64,000 nucleotides of DNA, from assembly GCF_047324175.1 (NCBI RefSeq), contig NZ_CP178732.1, positions 1,488,001 through 1,552,000 of the forward strand. The letters are read 5' to 3'. Positions 46,576-56,480 of this stretch are shown here, in pieces. The notes beneath the pieces were generated by a model. The model searched no databases. It saw only the letters and a program-made list of their open reading frames with translations, and had not been told where the DNA came from. Each line of letters begins with the position of its first letter. The stretch's first letter is position 1. The translations under genes and the position numbers were made by a program. This DNA comes from Acerihabitans sp015654925 (GTDB lineage Bacteria; Pseudomonadota; Gammaproteobacteria; Enterobacterales; Enterobacteriaceae).

Positions 46576-47382
46576 ATGACTACATTACAAATCGTTTTAT
46601 TGTTGCTTATTGCCGCCATTACCGGCATGGGCAGCGTGCTGGACGAAGGGCAGACCCATCGGCCGCTGATTGCCTGTACCCTGGTCGGCTGGGTGCTGGG
46701 CGATCTCACCACCGGCGTGATTTTGGGCGGCACCCTGGAGATGATGGCGCTGGGATGGATGAACGTCGGGCTGGCGATGGCGCCGGATACGGCCATTGCG
46801 TCGGTGATTTCCACTATTTTGGTGATCAATACCCACCAGGGGATTGGCGAGGGCATAGCGATTGCCGTGGCGCTCGCCGCCGCCGGACAGGCGCTGACGA
46901 TTTTTGTCAGGACCACCACGGTGTTCCTGATCCACCGTGCGGATGCCTATGCGGAACATGGCAATACCCGCGGTATTGAGATCATGCATATTACCGCGCT
47001 GTGCTTCCAGGCGTTACGGGTCATGATCCCCACCTTTATCGTGGCGTTGATGAGCGTGGACTCGGTACGCATGATGTTGAACAGTATCCCGCAGGTGGTG
47101 ACCCACGGCTTGCAGATTGGCGGCGGCATTATCGTGGTGGTGGGGTATGCCATGGTGATCAATATGATGAGCGTTAAATATCTGATGCCGTTTTTCTTCG
47201 CCGGTTTTCTGGTCGCGGCCTTTACCGGCTTTAACCTGGTGGGCCTTGGCGGCATGGGGCTTATCGGCGCGCTGCTCTATATGCAGCTTAATCCGAAATA
47301 CCAGCCCAAAACCACGGCGCCCGCCGCCCATCCAGCCGGTGGCGCGGCTTCGCTGAACGACGAAGACGATCTGGACGCATAA
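46576..47382 (+). CDS. PTS mannose-family EIIC component
   Basis: Integral membrane EIIC, 268 residues, similar to ManY. Blocks such as GSVLDEGQTHRPLIACTLVG, LGGTLEMMALGWMNVGLAMA and GGGIIVVVGYAMVINMM match E. coli ManY closely. With EIID it forms the sugar-conducting complex. The TAA overlaps the first possible EIID ATG. ManY-like sequence does not decide the substrate; members carry mannose, fructose, sorbose or amino-sugar derivatives. Confidence 0.9.
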   Translation: MTTLQIVLLLLIAAITGMGSVLDEGQTHRPLIACTLVGWVLGDLTTGVILGGTLEMMALGWMNVGLAMAPDTAIASVISTILVINTHQGIGEGIAIAVALAAAGQALTIFVRTTTVFLIHRADAYAEHGNTRGIEIMHITALCFQALRVMIPTFIVALMSVDSVRMMLNSIPQVVTHGLQIGGGIIVVVGYAMVINMMSVKYLMPFFFAGFLVAAFTGFNLVGLGGMGLIGALLYMQLNPKYQPKTTAPAAHPAGGAASLNDEDDLDA

Positions 47383-47396
47383 TGAAGGAGAATGCC

Positions 47397-48242
47397 ATGA
47401 CTACGCAACCGGTCACCCTGGGTGCCAAAAAACTGAGCAAAGGCGATATTTTCAGCATGTTCCTGCGTTCCAATTTCCTGCTGGGCTCGTTTAACTTCGA
47501 GCGTGTGCAGGCGCTGGGCTATTGCTTCATCATGATACCGGCCATCAAGCGGCTGTACGGGCCGGGCGCGGAGCGTAACGAAGCGCTAAAACGCCACCTG
47601 GAATGGTTCAACACCCAGCCCTTTTGCAGCGCGCCGATTTTAGGGGTTACGGCGGCGATGGAAGAGGAAAAGGCCAACGGCGCCAATATCGACGGTAAAA
47701 GCATCAGCGGTGTTAAAGTTGGTTTGATGGGGCCATTTGCCGGCGTGGGCGATCCGATTTTTTGGGGCACCATCCGCCCGGTGCTGGCGGCGCTTGGCGC
47801 CTCCCTGGCCTTGAGCGGCAGCATTTTCGGCCCGCTGTTTTTTTTCCTGGCGTTTAACGCCATCCGCTTGCCGGTAAAATATTACGGCTTGAAATATGGC
47901 TACGTGAAAGGGCGCGAGATCCTGGCGGATTTAGGCGGCAATCGCATTCAGAAACTTACGGAGTCGGCGTCGATTCTGGGACTATTCATCATGGGGGCCC
48001 TGGTGTGTAAATGGACCACCATCAATGTGCCGATCGTGGTATCGCGTATTCCCGGCGCCGACGGCCAAATGGTGGTCACCACGGTGCAAACTATCCTCAA
48101 TCAGCTACTGCCGGGCATGCTTCCGTTGATATTGACCATGCTGGTGGCAAAATTATTACGTAAGAAAGTTAATCCGCTGCTGATGATCATCGTGATCTTT
48201 ATTATCGGTATTCTGGGGTATTGGGGCGGGGTGCTGGCCTAG
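47397..48242 (+). CDS. PTS mannose-family EIID component
   Basis: EIID membrane protein of 281 residues (ManZ 283). It matches ManZ in FNTQPFCSAPILGVTAAME, VGLMGPFAGVGDPIFWGT and SASILGLFIMGALVCKWT. The start at 47397 has AAGGAG six bases upstream; the ATG at 47382 overlaps the EIIC stop and is possible. Last gene of the PTS operon. No catabolic enzyme follows. Confidence 0.9.
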   Translation: MTTQPVTLGAKKLSKGDIFSMFLRSNFLLGSFNFERVQALGYCFIMIPAIKRLYGPGAERNEALKRHLEWFNTQPFCSAPILGVTAAMEEEKANGANIDGKSISGVKVGLMGPFAGVGDPIFWGTIRPVLAALGASLALSGSIFGPLFFFLAFNAIRLPVKYYGLKYGYVKGREILADLGGNRIQKLTESASILGLFIMGALVCKWTTINVPIVVSRIPGADGQMVVTTVQTILNQLLPGMLPLILTMLVAKLLRKKVNPLLMIIVIFIIGILGYWGGVLA

Positions 48243-48275
48243 CCGCCAGGCCGGCCTAACGCCTCGGCCCGCCGT

Positions 48276-48305
48276 AACGGCTTTCATGGATGAGAGCCGT
48301 TTTTG
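48276..48305 (+). terminator. PTS operon terminator
   Basis: The stem AACGGCTTTCA / TGAGAGCCGTT with loop TGGA and one G-T pair runs into TTTTT, 34 bases after EIID. A strong intrinsic terminator; narL ends just beyond on the other strand. Confidence 0.88.
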
Positions 48306-48351
48306 CCATGGACGCCTTTTACTTACCAAGGCATTCCGGCCGGTTTTATCC

Positions 48352-49032
48352 TCAGAACGCCTTGCTTTGCAACGCCCATACCGCCGCTTCCACCCGCGAT
48401 TTCAGCCGCATTTTTTTCAGCAAATGCTTCACATGCACTTTGACGGTGCTTTCGGAAATATCCAGCCGGCGGGCTATCATCTTATTGGGCAATCCCAGCG
48501 CAATCAGCTTGAGGATATCGCGCTCGCGCGGCGTCAACTGCTGCAAATCCTGGGCGGGGCCCGGCCGGCCTTCGCGCAGGCTGGCGGCCAGGACCGGCAT
48601 CAGCGCGTCGCTTAACACCATCTTGCCCGCCGCGGCCTGGCGCAGGGCGACCAGCAAATCCTCCGGTTCCATATCTTTAAGCAAATAACCGTCGGCCCCG
48701 CGCTTGAGCGCCGTGATCACGTCATCCTCATGGTTTGATACGCTAAACACCACGATCCGTCCCGACAGCGAGAGCTGGCGCATGCGATCGAGGGTATCCA
48801 GCCCGTTCATGCCCGGCATATTCAGGTCAAGCAGGATCAAATCCGGGTCCCACTGCGCCGCCAGTTCGATGCCCTGGGCGCCGTTGGTGGCTTCGGCAAT
48901 GACTTTCAGGCTGCGGTCCATGGCGATAAGCTGCCTGACGCCGCTGCGCAGCATGGGATGATCGTCGATCAGTAAAATCGTGGCCGCTTCGGATTCGGTA
49001 ACGTCCGGTCCGTTGATGTCTGGTTCGCTCAT
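48352..49032 (-). CDS. narL: Nitrate/nitrite response regulator NarL
   Basis: Response regulator of 226 residues (E. coli 216). The receiver domain has the acidic pocket LIDDHP and phospho-Asp69 in LILLDLNMPGMNG; a LuxR-type helix-turn-helix follows (TPRERDILKLIALGLPNKMI, about 168-187). NarL-P activates nitrate reductase and represses fermentation genes. It overlaps narX by four bases, so both are one unit. Confidence 0.94.
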   Translation of the reverse strand: MSEPDINGPDVTESEAATILLIDDHPMLRSGVRQLIAMDRSLKVIAEATNGAQGIELAAQWDPDLILLDLNMPGMNGLDTLDRMRQLSLSGRIVVFSVSNHEDDVITALKRGADGYLLKDMEPEDLLVALRQAAAGKMVLSDALMPVLAASLREGRPGPAQDLQQLTPRERDILKLIALGLPNKMIARRLDISESTVKVHVKHLLKKMRLKSRVEAAVWALQSKAF

Positions 49033-50846
49033 GTTCGGGTCCTGGTCATGGGGGCTGCGGACTGCGGGCGCACGCTGACCCGCACCTCGGTACCGCCGCT
49101 CGGCCGGCGCGCCACCCGGCAGCTGCCTTGCAGGCTATGGGCCCGATCCTGCATGATAATCAGGCCGTAATGATGCAGCCGCCGGTGTTCATCCGGCAGG
49201 CCGCGGCCGTTGTCCCGGATACTGAGGATCAGCTCTCCCGCCTCCAGGGTTACCGCCACGTCAACCTTGGTGGCCGCGGCATGCTTGACGATATTATTCA
49301 GCGCCTCGCGGGCGATTTGCACCAAATGGATTACCTGGTGGGAACCGGCCGTCCTGGCGGGCAGCCGGTAGTCGAAATCAATAGCGAATCCCAGCCGGGC
49401 CGAAAACTCATCCACCGCCATTTGCAATGCCGCCCGCAGGCCGGGTTCGGTCTGGCGCAGGCGAAAGGTGGTCAGGAGTTCCCGCAGTTGGCGATAAGCG
49501 GTGTTCAGCTCATCGCGCATTTGCCGCATCAAAAGCTTATTTTCCGGCGTGCTGTCCGCGCTTTGCATTTGCAGGCAGCCGATTTGCAATTTCAGGCAGG
49601 AGAGCGACTGGGCGAGGCTGTCGTGCAACTCCCCGGCGATGGCGGTGCGCTCCGCCATCAATAACAACTGTTGCTGATGCTCGGCCTGGCGCTCCAGCGC
49701 CAGCGTGCTGGTCAGCTGTTCAATCAGCGTATTCACCAACTGCTGTTGGGCATCGTCCATGGCCTGTTGCAGCGGGTAGCGCGCCAGCATCAGGCCGTAC
49801 TGCCCCAATTTATCGTGCAGGCTCCAGCTAAGCTGCTGCGGCTCGGCTTCGGGGGATAACCCCTGCATCACCGGATGGGACGCCACTTCCCCCGGGTGCT
49901 CCGGCGCCGGCTGGCCGTCAGCCGGACCGGGAGGATTTACCCCCCCATCGCCGTCGTTTTCATACAGCCGGATCTGGATTTCCCGCAGCGGGGTAAGGGT
50001 TTGCAGCTCATCGAGCACCGGCACCAGGCGGCCGGACAACGGTTCGCTGGTATGCAGCCGGCGGCTGGCGCGGTACAAAAAATCCAGCACGCGGTTTTTT
50101 TGCCGCAGATCGGCGGTTTTATCCGCCACCCGCTGCTCCAGTTCGGCATACATTTCAGATAGCGACTGCGACATACTGTTCAGGGTCAAGCCAAGCTGGT
50201 CCATTTCATGATGGCCCTGGCGGCCGGCTCGCGCGGGCAGGGGATAACGCTGGCTGAAGTCGCCGCGGCTGACGGCCTTGGCCTGGTTGAGCAACCGCCG
50301 CCAGGGGCGCAGCAAACGGCGGCGCAAATAGCCGATGGTGCAGGCCAATACCAGCAGGGTCAGGCCAATCACCACTTTTTGCACCAGCGCCACCAGCATC
50401 AGCCGGTGCTCGGTATTGCGATCCAGCGCCGACACCAATAAATCCAACTGACGCACAAACTCCGCCACGCCCGCGGCGGCGTCCTGCGGACGTTGCGCCT
50501 GTATAAGCAATGGTTTGAGCCGGTCGAGCCAGTAAGCGCGCAGGGCGAGATATTGCGGAGTCAGGCGCTCGCGGCGCACCGGTTGCTGCAAATCGTCGCT
50601 GAGCTGATCCCCCTCCAGTTCGGCGATAAACGCCGCGCTTTGGCCATCCAGGGGCACCCGGGACAGCAGGCGGTAACTTTGCATGCGCAGCGAACCGGCC
50701 TTATTAATCGCATGGGCGTTGCCCTGCATGCTTTCGGCCATCCACAGCGACAGGCTCATCCCGCCGATGCCCAACAGGCCCAACAGCAACATCAGCAGGG
50801 CGACTTGCTGAACGATGGAGACTGGCGCAAACAGACGTTTTGTCAT
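49029..50846 (-). CDS. narX: Nitrate/nitrite sensor kinase NarX
   Basis: Sensor histidine kinase of 605 residues (E. coli 598). TM1 (about 12-32) is followed by the P-box nitrate-binding region GNAHAINKAGSLRMQSYRLL, then TM2, a HAMP domain, a cysteine-poor central module, and the DHp/HATPase_c domains with phospho-His around residue 408 in GELHDSLAQSL. It senses nitrate and nitrite and phosphorylates NarL. It is divergent from narK. Confidence 0.94.
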   Translation of the reverse strand: MTKRLFAPVSIVQQVALLMLLLGLLGIGGMSLSLWMAESMQGNAHAINKAGSLRMQSYRLLSRVPLDGQSAAFIAELEGDQLSDDLQQPVRRERLTPQYLALRAYWLDRLKPLLIQAQRPQDAAAGVAEFVRQLDLLVSALDRNTEHRLMLVALVQKVVIGLTLLVLACTIGYLRRRLLRPWRRLLNQAKAVSRGDFSQRYPLPARAGRQGHHEMDQLGLTLNSMSQSLSEMYAELEQRVADKTADLRQKNRVLDFLYRASRRLHTSEPLSGRLVPVLDELQTLTPLREIQIRLYENDGDGGVNPPGPADGQPAPEHPGEVASHPVMQGLSPEAEPQQLSWSLHDKLGQYGLMLARYPLQQAMDDAQQQLVNTLIEQLTSTLALERQAEHQQQLLLMAERTAIAGELHDSLAQSLSCLKLQIGCLQMQSADSTPENKLLMRQMRDELNTAYRQLRELLTTFRLRQTEPGLRAALQMAVDEFSARLGFAIDFDYRLPARTAGSHQVIHLVQIAREALNNIVKHAAATKVDVAVTLEAGELILSIRDNGRGLPDEHRRLHHYGLIIMQDRAHSLQGSCRVARRPSGGTEVRVSVRPQSAAPMTRTRT

Positions 50847-51180
50847 AAAGCGGCGATCCTTGAACCGATGGTGAAACCGGACCCGGCGGCATGGGCTGTA
50901 CGGCTATTGTTTATCATCCCCGCCGATTACCCTATACCCCTTTTGGAGTACCCACAAATAGCCGGCGCCGGCCCGGTGACTACCCCTGCCGGCGGCGGAG
51001 GGCTATAACCAAGTGAATACTAGGGTTTTTATCGATTTAACCCTGTACTTATAAAGGATATGGGCCGCCGGCAGCGCCGAATGCCATCGGATTGTCCATT
51101 GATTTGCATCAAGTTTGCTCCCGGCCGGGTTGCCTAGGGTAGCGGGAATACAGAGGCATTTTAACCCGTCCGAGGCTCCT
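50847..51180. promoter_or_regulatory. narX-narK divergent control region
   Basis: A 334-base region with an FNR box and several NarL heptamers (TACYNMT): TACCCCT at 50935-50941, TACCCCT at 50981-50987, and TACTTAT at 51046-51052. These should give anaerobic, nitrate-dependent activation of narK and the genes after it. Confidence 0.7.
51099..51112 (+). promoter_or_regulatory. FNR box upstream of narK
   Basis: TTGATTTGCATCAA is an exact match to the FNR consensus TTGAT-N4-ATCAA, centred about 75 bases before the narK start, a position consistent with a class II promoter. Confidence 0.88.
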
Positions 51181-52599
51181 ATGATCCAACTTTCACGTTC
51201 AGCCGGCGCGCCGCGCAGCGGCGTAATCCAGAACTGGCAGCCGGAACAGCCCGATTTCTGGCGCACCCAGGGCCAGGGCATCGCCCGGCGCAATCTGTGG
51301 ATTTCCATCTATTGCCTGTTACTGTCGTTTTGCGTCTGGATGCTGTTTAGCGCGGTGGCGGTAAATCTTAACAAAGTAGGGTTTGATTTCTCCACCGACC
51401 GGCTGTTTTTACTCACCGCGCTGCCGGCGGTTTCCGGCGCCATCCTGCGCGTGCCGTACTCGTTTATGGTGCCGCTGGTGGGCGGACGCCGCTGGACGGC
51501 GCTCAGCACCCTGTTTCTGGTGATCCCCTGCGTATGGCTGGGCCTGGCGGTGCAAAATCCGCAGACGTCCTTCGGCGTTTTTGTCACCATTGCCCTGCTG
51601 TGCGGTTTCGCCGGCGCCAACTTCGCCTCCAGCATGGCGAATATCAGTTTTTTCTTCCCCAAATCCCGGCAGGGCAGCGCGCTGGGGCTTAACGGCGGCA
51701 TGGGCAACCTGGGGGTAAGCGTTATGCAGCTGATTGCGCCGCTGGCCATCTCGTTTTCCCTGTTCGGGCTGTTTGGCGCCACCGGCCGGCAGCAGGCCGA
51801 CGGCAGCCAAATCTGGCTGGAAAACGCCGCCTGGATATGGGTGCCGCTGCTGCTGATCGCCACCCTGGCGGCCTGGTTCGGCATGAACGATCTCGCCACC
51901 TCGAAAGCGCCGCTCAAACAACAGCTGACGGTGCTTAAACGCGGCCATATGTGGACCCTCAGCGTGCTTTATCTGGCCACCTTCGGTTCATTTATCGGTT
52001 TCTCCGCCGGTTTCGCCATGCTGACGAAAACCCAGTTTCCCGATATGCAGATCCTGCATTACGCCTTTTTCGGCCCGTTTATCGGCGCCCTGGCGCGCTC
52101 GGCGGGCGGGGCGCTGTCCGACCGCTTTGGCGGCATTCGCGTGACCATGGCGAATTTCGTGCTGATGGCCGTGTTTGCCGCGCTGCTGTTCCTGACCCTG
52201 CCTTCCGGCGGCCAGGGCGGCTCGTTTGCCGCGTTTTTCACCGTCTTTATGCTGCTCTTTATCACCGCTGGCCTGGGCAGCGGTTCCACGTTCCAGATGA
52301 TCGCGGTGATTTTGCGTAAATTGACGCTCGATCGGGTCAAGGCCCGCGGCGGCAGCGACCAGGAGGCGCAGCACGAAGCGGTAACCGATACCGCCGCTTC
52401 CCTGGGCTTTATTTCCGCCATCGGCGCGGCGGGGGGCTTTTTTATTCCTAAAGCGTTCGGCACCTCGCTGGCCTTGACCGGCTCGCCCGCCGGGGCGATG
52501 AAAATCTTCCTGGTGTTTTATGTGGTTTGCCTACTGCTCACCTGGCTGGTTTACGGCCGCAATATCAATAAAGGCATGGCGACTAAAAAACCGCGCTGA
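51181..52599 (+). CDS. narK: Nitrate/nitrite antiporter NarK
   Basis: MFS nitrate/nitrite exchanger, 472 residues (E. coli NarK 463). Twelve helices; the nitrate signature Arg-rich helix and glycine-rich loop GFAGANFASSMANISFFFPK (about residues 142-161) and the later segment GSGSTFQMIAVILRK match. Start ATG at 51181 was taken as it aligns with E. coli; an upstream ATG at 51115 has no support. It leads the transcription unit with narGHJI. Confidence 0.94.
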   Translation: MIQLSRSAGAPRSGVIQNWQPEQPDFWRTQGQGIARRNLWISIYCLLLSFCVWMLFSAVAVNLNKVGFDFSTDRLFLLTALPAVSGAILRVPYSFMVPLVGGRRWTALSTLFLVIPCVWLGLAVQNPQTSFGVFVTIALLCGFAGANFASSMANISFFFPKSRQGSALGLNGGMGNLGVSVMQLIAPLAISFSLFGLFGATGRQQADGSQIWLENAAWIWVPLLLIATLAAWFGMNDLATSKAPLKQQLTVLKRGHMWTLSVLYLATFGSFIGFSAGFAMLTKTQFPDMQILHYAFFGPFIGALARSAGGALSDRFGGIRVTMANFVLMAVFAALLFLTLPSGGQGGSFAAFFTVFMLLFITAGLGSGSTFQMIAVILRKLTLDRVKARGGSDQEAQHEAVTDTAASLGFISAIGAAGGFFIPKAFGTSLALTGSPAGAMKIFLVFYVVCLLLTWLVYGRNINKGMATKKPR

Positions 52600-52607
52600 A
52601 CGCCAGA

Positions 52608-52645
52608 CGGCCCGCCGTCGCCTATCTCGGCGCGGCGGCGGGCCG
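52608..52645 (+). repeat. Hairpin between narK and narG
   Basis: A 10-bp perfect inverted repeat CGGCCCGCCG / CGGCGGGCCG with an 18-base loop is in the 98-base narK-narG spacer. There is no T run, so it may reduce but not end read-through. Confidence 0.6.
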
Positions 52646-52697
52646 CACCGAATATAACCGCTAGGTCCGCAGGACTTACCTTTCAGGAGAAGACCGG

Positions 52698-55600
52698 ATG
52701 AGCAAATTTCTCGATCGGTTCCGTTATTTCAAACAGCTGGACCAGACCTTTGCCGACGGCCACGGCCAGGCGATGAACGCCAACCGCGACTGGGAAGAGG
52801 GCTATCGCAGCCGCTGGCAGCACGACAAAATCGTGCGCTCCACCCACGGCGTGAACTGCACCGGTTCATGCAGCTGGAAAATCTATGTCAAAAGCGGACT
52901 GGTCACCTGGGAAACCCAGCAAACCGACTATCCGCGCACCCGCCCGGATTTGCCCAATCATGAACCCCGCGGCTGCCCGCGCGGCGCCAGCTACTCCTGG
53001 TATTTGTATAGCGCCAACCGGCTGAAGTATCCGCTGATGCGCAAACTGCTGCTGATTCAGTGGCGCGAAGCCAGGGCGCTGTATGCCGACCCGGTGGATG
53101 CCTGGGCGGCGATGATGAGCGATGCCGACGCCGTGAAACGCTATAAGCAGGCGCGCGGACGCGGCGGGTTTATCCGTTCAAGCTGGCCGGAGGTCAATGA
53201 GCTGATTGCCGCCGCCAATGTCTACACCGCCAAAACCTACGGCCCCGATCGCATTATCGGCTTCTCGCCGATCCCGGCGATGTCGATGATCTCTTATGCC
53301 GCGGGCGCCCGCTATTTATCCCTGATCGGCGGCGCCTGCCTGAGCTTCTACGATTGGTATTGCGATTTGCCGCCCGCGTCGCCGATGACCTGGGGCGAGC
53401 AGACCGACGTGCCGGAATCCGCCGACTGGTACAATTCGTCCTATATTATCGCCTGGGGTTCCAACGTGCCGCAAACCCGCACCCCGGACGCCCATTTCTT
53501 TACCGAAGCCCGCTACAAGGGCACGAAAACCGTGGCGATCACCCCCGACTATGCCGAAATCGCCAAACTGTGCGATCAATGGCTCAGTCCGAAGCAAGGC
53601 ACCGACAGCGCCATGGCCCTGGCCATGGGCCACGTGATTTTGCAGGAGTTCTACCTGCGCCGGCCGAGCGCATATTTCCTGGATTATGTGCGCCGCTACA
53701 CCGATATGCCCATGCTGGTCATGCTGGAGCCGCGCGCGGCGGGCTATTATGCCGCCGGGCGCATGCTGCGCGCCGCCGATCTGCCGGGCGCGCTGGGGCA
53801 GCAAAATAATCCGCAATGGAAAACCGTCGCCCTGGATGAAACCAGCGGCCAGTTGACGGTGCCGCTCGGTTCCATCGGTTTCCGCTGGGGCGAGCAGGGC
53901 AAATGGAACCTGGAACAGCGCGACGGCGGCAACGGCCAGGACGTCAAACTGCAGCTTAGCCTGATTGACGGCTATGATCGGGTGGTGGAAGTGGGGTTTC
54001 CCTACTTTGGCGGCACCCCCAGCGAACATTTCAGCCCGGTGCCCCTCGATGACATCCTGCGCCATAAACTCCCGGCCAAACGCCTGGCGCTGGCGGACGG
54101 CAGCGAGGTGCTGGTCGCCAGCATCTACGATCTGATGCTGGCCAATTACGGCGTGGAGCGCGGCCTGAATGATGAAAATTGCGCCCGCGACTACGACGAT
54201 ATCAAAGCCTATAGCCCGGCCTGGGCCGAGAAAATCACCGGCGTGTCCCGGCAGAACATCGCCCGTATCGCCCGTGAATTTGCCGATAACGCCGATAAAA
54301 CCCACGGTCGGTCCATGATCATTGTCGGCGCCGGTATGAACCACTGGTATCACATGGATATGAATTACCGCGGGCTGATCAATATGCTGGTGTTTTGCGG
54401 CTGCGTCGGGCAAAGCGGCGGCGGCTGGGCGCACTATGTGGGGCAGGAAAAACTGCGCCCGCAGACCGGCTGGCTGCCGCTGGCGTTTGGCCTGGACTGG
54501 CAGCGTCCGCCGCGCCATATGAACAGCACCTCCTTCTTTTATAACCACTCCAGCCAATGGCGTTATGAAACCCTGGCGCCGCAGGAATTGCTGTCGCCGC
54601 TGGCGGATAAGTCGCGTTATACCGGCAGCCTGATTGATTTTAACGTGCGCGCCGAGCGCATGGGCTGGCTGCCGTCGGCGCCGCAGCTGAACGTCAATCC
54701 GCTGCATATCGCCGCCCGGGCCAGCGGCGCCGGCATGTCGCCGGTGGAGTATACCGTGGCCGGGCTGAAATCCGGCGCGCTGCGCTTCGCCGCCGAGCAG
54801 CCGGATAATCCGCAGAACTTCCCGCGCAATCTGTTTGTGTGGCGTTCCAACCTGCTGGGTTCGTCCGGCAAAGGCCATGAATACATGCTCAAATACCTGC
54901 TGGGCACCGAGAACGGTATCCAGGGCGAAGATCTCGGCCGGCAGGGCGGGGTGATGCCGGAAGAGGTGGAGTGGCGGGAAAACGGCGGCGAAGGCAAGCT
55001 GGACCTGGTGGTCACGCTGGATTTCCGCATGTCGAGCACCTGTCTTTATTCCGATATCGTGCTGCCTACCGCGACCTGGTATGAAAAAGACGACCTGAAT
55101 ACCTCGGATATGCATCCGTTTATCCATCCGCTGTCGGCGGCGGTGGACCCGGCCTGGGAATCGAAAAGCGACTGGGAAATTTACAAAGGCATCGCCAAGG
55201 AATTCTCCCGGGTATGCCAGGGGCATTTGGGTCTGGAAACCGATGTGGTGACCCTGCCGATTCAGCATGACTCGGCCGCCGAACTGGCGCAGCCGCTGGG
55301 CGTCGAGGACTGGAAAAAAGGGGAATGCGAACTGGTGCCGGGTAAAACCGCGCCGCATATCATGGTGGTGGAACGGGACTATCCGAACACCTACGAACGA
55401 TTCACCTCCCTGGGCCCGCTGCTTGATAAGCTGGGCAACGGCGGCAAAGGCATCGGCTGGAATACCCAGACCGAAATCGATTTCCTGAAAAAACTCAATC
55501 TGACCAAAGCCGACGGCGCCGCCGCCGGACGTCCCAATATCAATACCGCCATTGACGCCGCGGAGGTGATTTTATCCCTGGCGCCGGAAACCAACGGGCA

Positions 55601-56480
55601 GGTGGCGGTGAAAGCGTGGGCGGCGCTCAGCGTCTTTACCGGCCGCGATCATCGCCATCTGGCGCTCAATAAGGAAGACGAAAAAATCCGTTTCCGCGAC
55701 CTGCAGGCGCAGCCGCGCAAGATCATCTCCAGCCCCACCTGGTCCGGACTGGAGGATGAACACGTATCTTATAGCGCCAGTTATACCAATGTGCATGAGC
55801 TGATCCCATGGCGCACGCTCTCCGGCCGCCAGCAGCTCTACCAGGATCATGAATGGATGCGCGCCTTCGGCGAAAGCCTGCTGGTGTACCGGCCGCCTAT
55901 CAATACCCGCGCCGCGCAGCCGCTGCTTAACGCCAAGCCCAACGGCAACCCGGAAAAAGCGCTTAACTTCCTGACGCCGCACCAGAAATGGGGAATTCAT
56001 TCCACCTTCAGCGAAAATTTGCTGATGCTGACCCTATCGCGCGGCGGCCCGATTATCTGGCTGAGCGAAGACGACGCGCGGGAGCTGCGCATCGATGATA
56101 ACGACTGGATCGAAGCCTTCAACGCCAACGGCGCGCTGATTGCCCGCGCGGTGGTCAGCCAGCGGGTGCCGTCCGGCATGACCATGATGTATCACGCCCA
56201 GGAACGCATCATTAATATCCCCGGCTCGGAAATCACCGGCCAGCGCGGCGGTATCCATAATTCCGTGACCCGGGTTTGTCCTAAGCCCACCCATATGATC
56301 GGCGGTTACGCCCAGTTGGCCTACGGCTTTAACTATTACGGCACCGTCGGGTCCAACCGCGATGAGTTCGTGGTGGTGCGCAAAATGGATCGCATCGACT
56401 GGCTGGATGGTGAACACCGCGATGATGCCCAGGGCAATGCGGCGGCCGGGACTTTGCGCCGCCAGGAGAAAGCCAAATGA
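52698..56480 (+). CDS. narG: Respiratory nitrate reductase alpha subunit
   Basis: Molybdenum (bis-MGD) catalytic subunit of nitrate reductase A, 1260 residues (E. coli 1247). The N-terminus has the characteristic HGVNCTGSCSWKIYVKSG with the His and three Cys of the FS0 cluster and then GCPRGASYSWYLYS. The Mo-ligand Asp is expected in TWGEQTDVPESADWYN. It reduces nitrate to nitrite on the cytoplasmic side of the membrane. A twin-Arg signal is absent, as normal. It overlaps narH by four bases. Confidence 0.96.
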   Translation: MSKFLDRFRYFKQLDQTFADGHGQAMNANRDWEEGYRSRWQHDKIVRSTHGVNCTGSCSWKIYVKSGLVTWETQQTDYPRTRPDLPNHEPRGCPRGASYSWYLYSANRLKYPLMRKLLLIQWREARALYADPVDAWAAMMSDADAVKRYKQARGRGGFIRSSWPEVNELIAAANVYTAKTYGPDRIIGFSPIPAMSMISYAAGARYLSLIGGACLSFYDWYCDLPPASPMTWGEQTDVPESADWYNSSYIIAWGSNVPQTRTPDAHFFTEARYKGTKTVAITPDYAEIAKLCDQWLSPKQGTDSAMALAMGHVILQEFYLRRPSAYFLDYVRRYTDMPMLVMLEPRAAGYYAAGRMLRAADLPGALGQQNNPQWKTVALDETSGQLTVPLGSIGFRWGEQGKWNLEQRDGGNGQDVKLQLSLIDGYDRVVEVGFPYFGGTPSEHFSPVPLDDILRHKLPAKRLALADGSEVLVASIYDLMLANYGVERGLNDENCARDYDDIKAYSPAWAEKITGVSRQNIARIAREFADNADKTHGRSMIIVGAGMNHWYHMDMNYRGLINMLVFCGCVGQSGGGWAHYVGQEKLRPQTGWLPLAFGLDWQRPPRHMNSTSFFYNHSSQWRYETLAPQELLSPLADKSRYTGSLIDFNVRAERMGWLPSAPQLNVNPLHIAARASGAGMSPVEYTVAGLKSGALRFAAEQPDNPQNFPRNLFVWRSNLLGSSGKGHEYMLKYLLGTENGIQGEDLGRQGGVMPEEVEWRENGGEGKLDLVVTLDFRMSSTCLYSDIVLPTATWYEKDDLNTSDMHPFIHPLSAAVDPAWESKSDWEIYKGIAKEFSRVCQGHLGLETDVVTLPIQHDSAAELAQPLGVEDWKKGECELVPGKTAPHIMVVERDYPNTYERFTSLGPLLDKLGNGGKGIGWNTQTEIDFLKKLNLTKADGAAAGRPNINTAIDAAEVILSLAPETNGQVAVKAWAALSVFTGRDHRHLALNKEDEKIRFRDLQAQPRKIISSPTWSGLEDEHVSYSASYTNVHELIPWRTLSGRQQLYQDHEWMRAFGESLLVYRPPINTRAAQPLLNAKPNGNPEKALNFLTPHQKWGIHSTFSENLLMLTLSRGGPIIWLSEDDARELRIDDNDWIEAFNANGALIARAVVSQRVPSGMTMMYHAQERIINIPGSEITGQRGGIHNSVTRVCPKPTHMIGGYAQLAYGFNYYGTVGSNRDEFVVVRKMDRIDWLDGEHRDDAQGNAAAGTLRRQEKAK

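Noticed and set aside
53316..55358. A 680-residue minus-strand open frame inside narG
   Set aside because: It is a shadow of the GC-rich narG gene; composition is His/Gln/Ala-rich with no domain.
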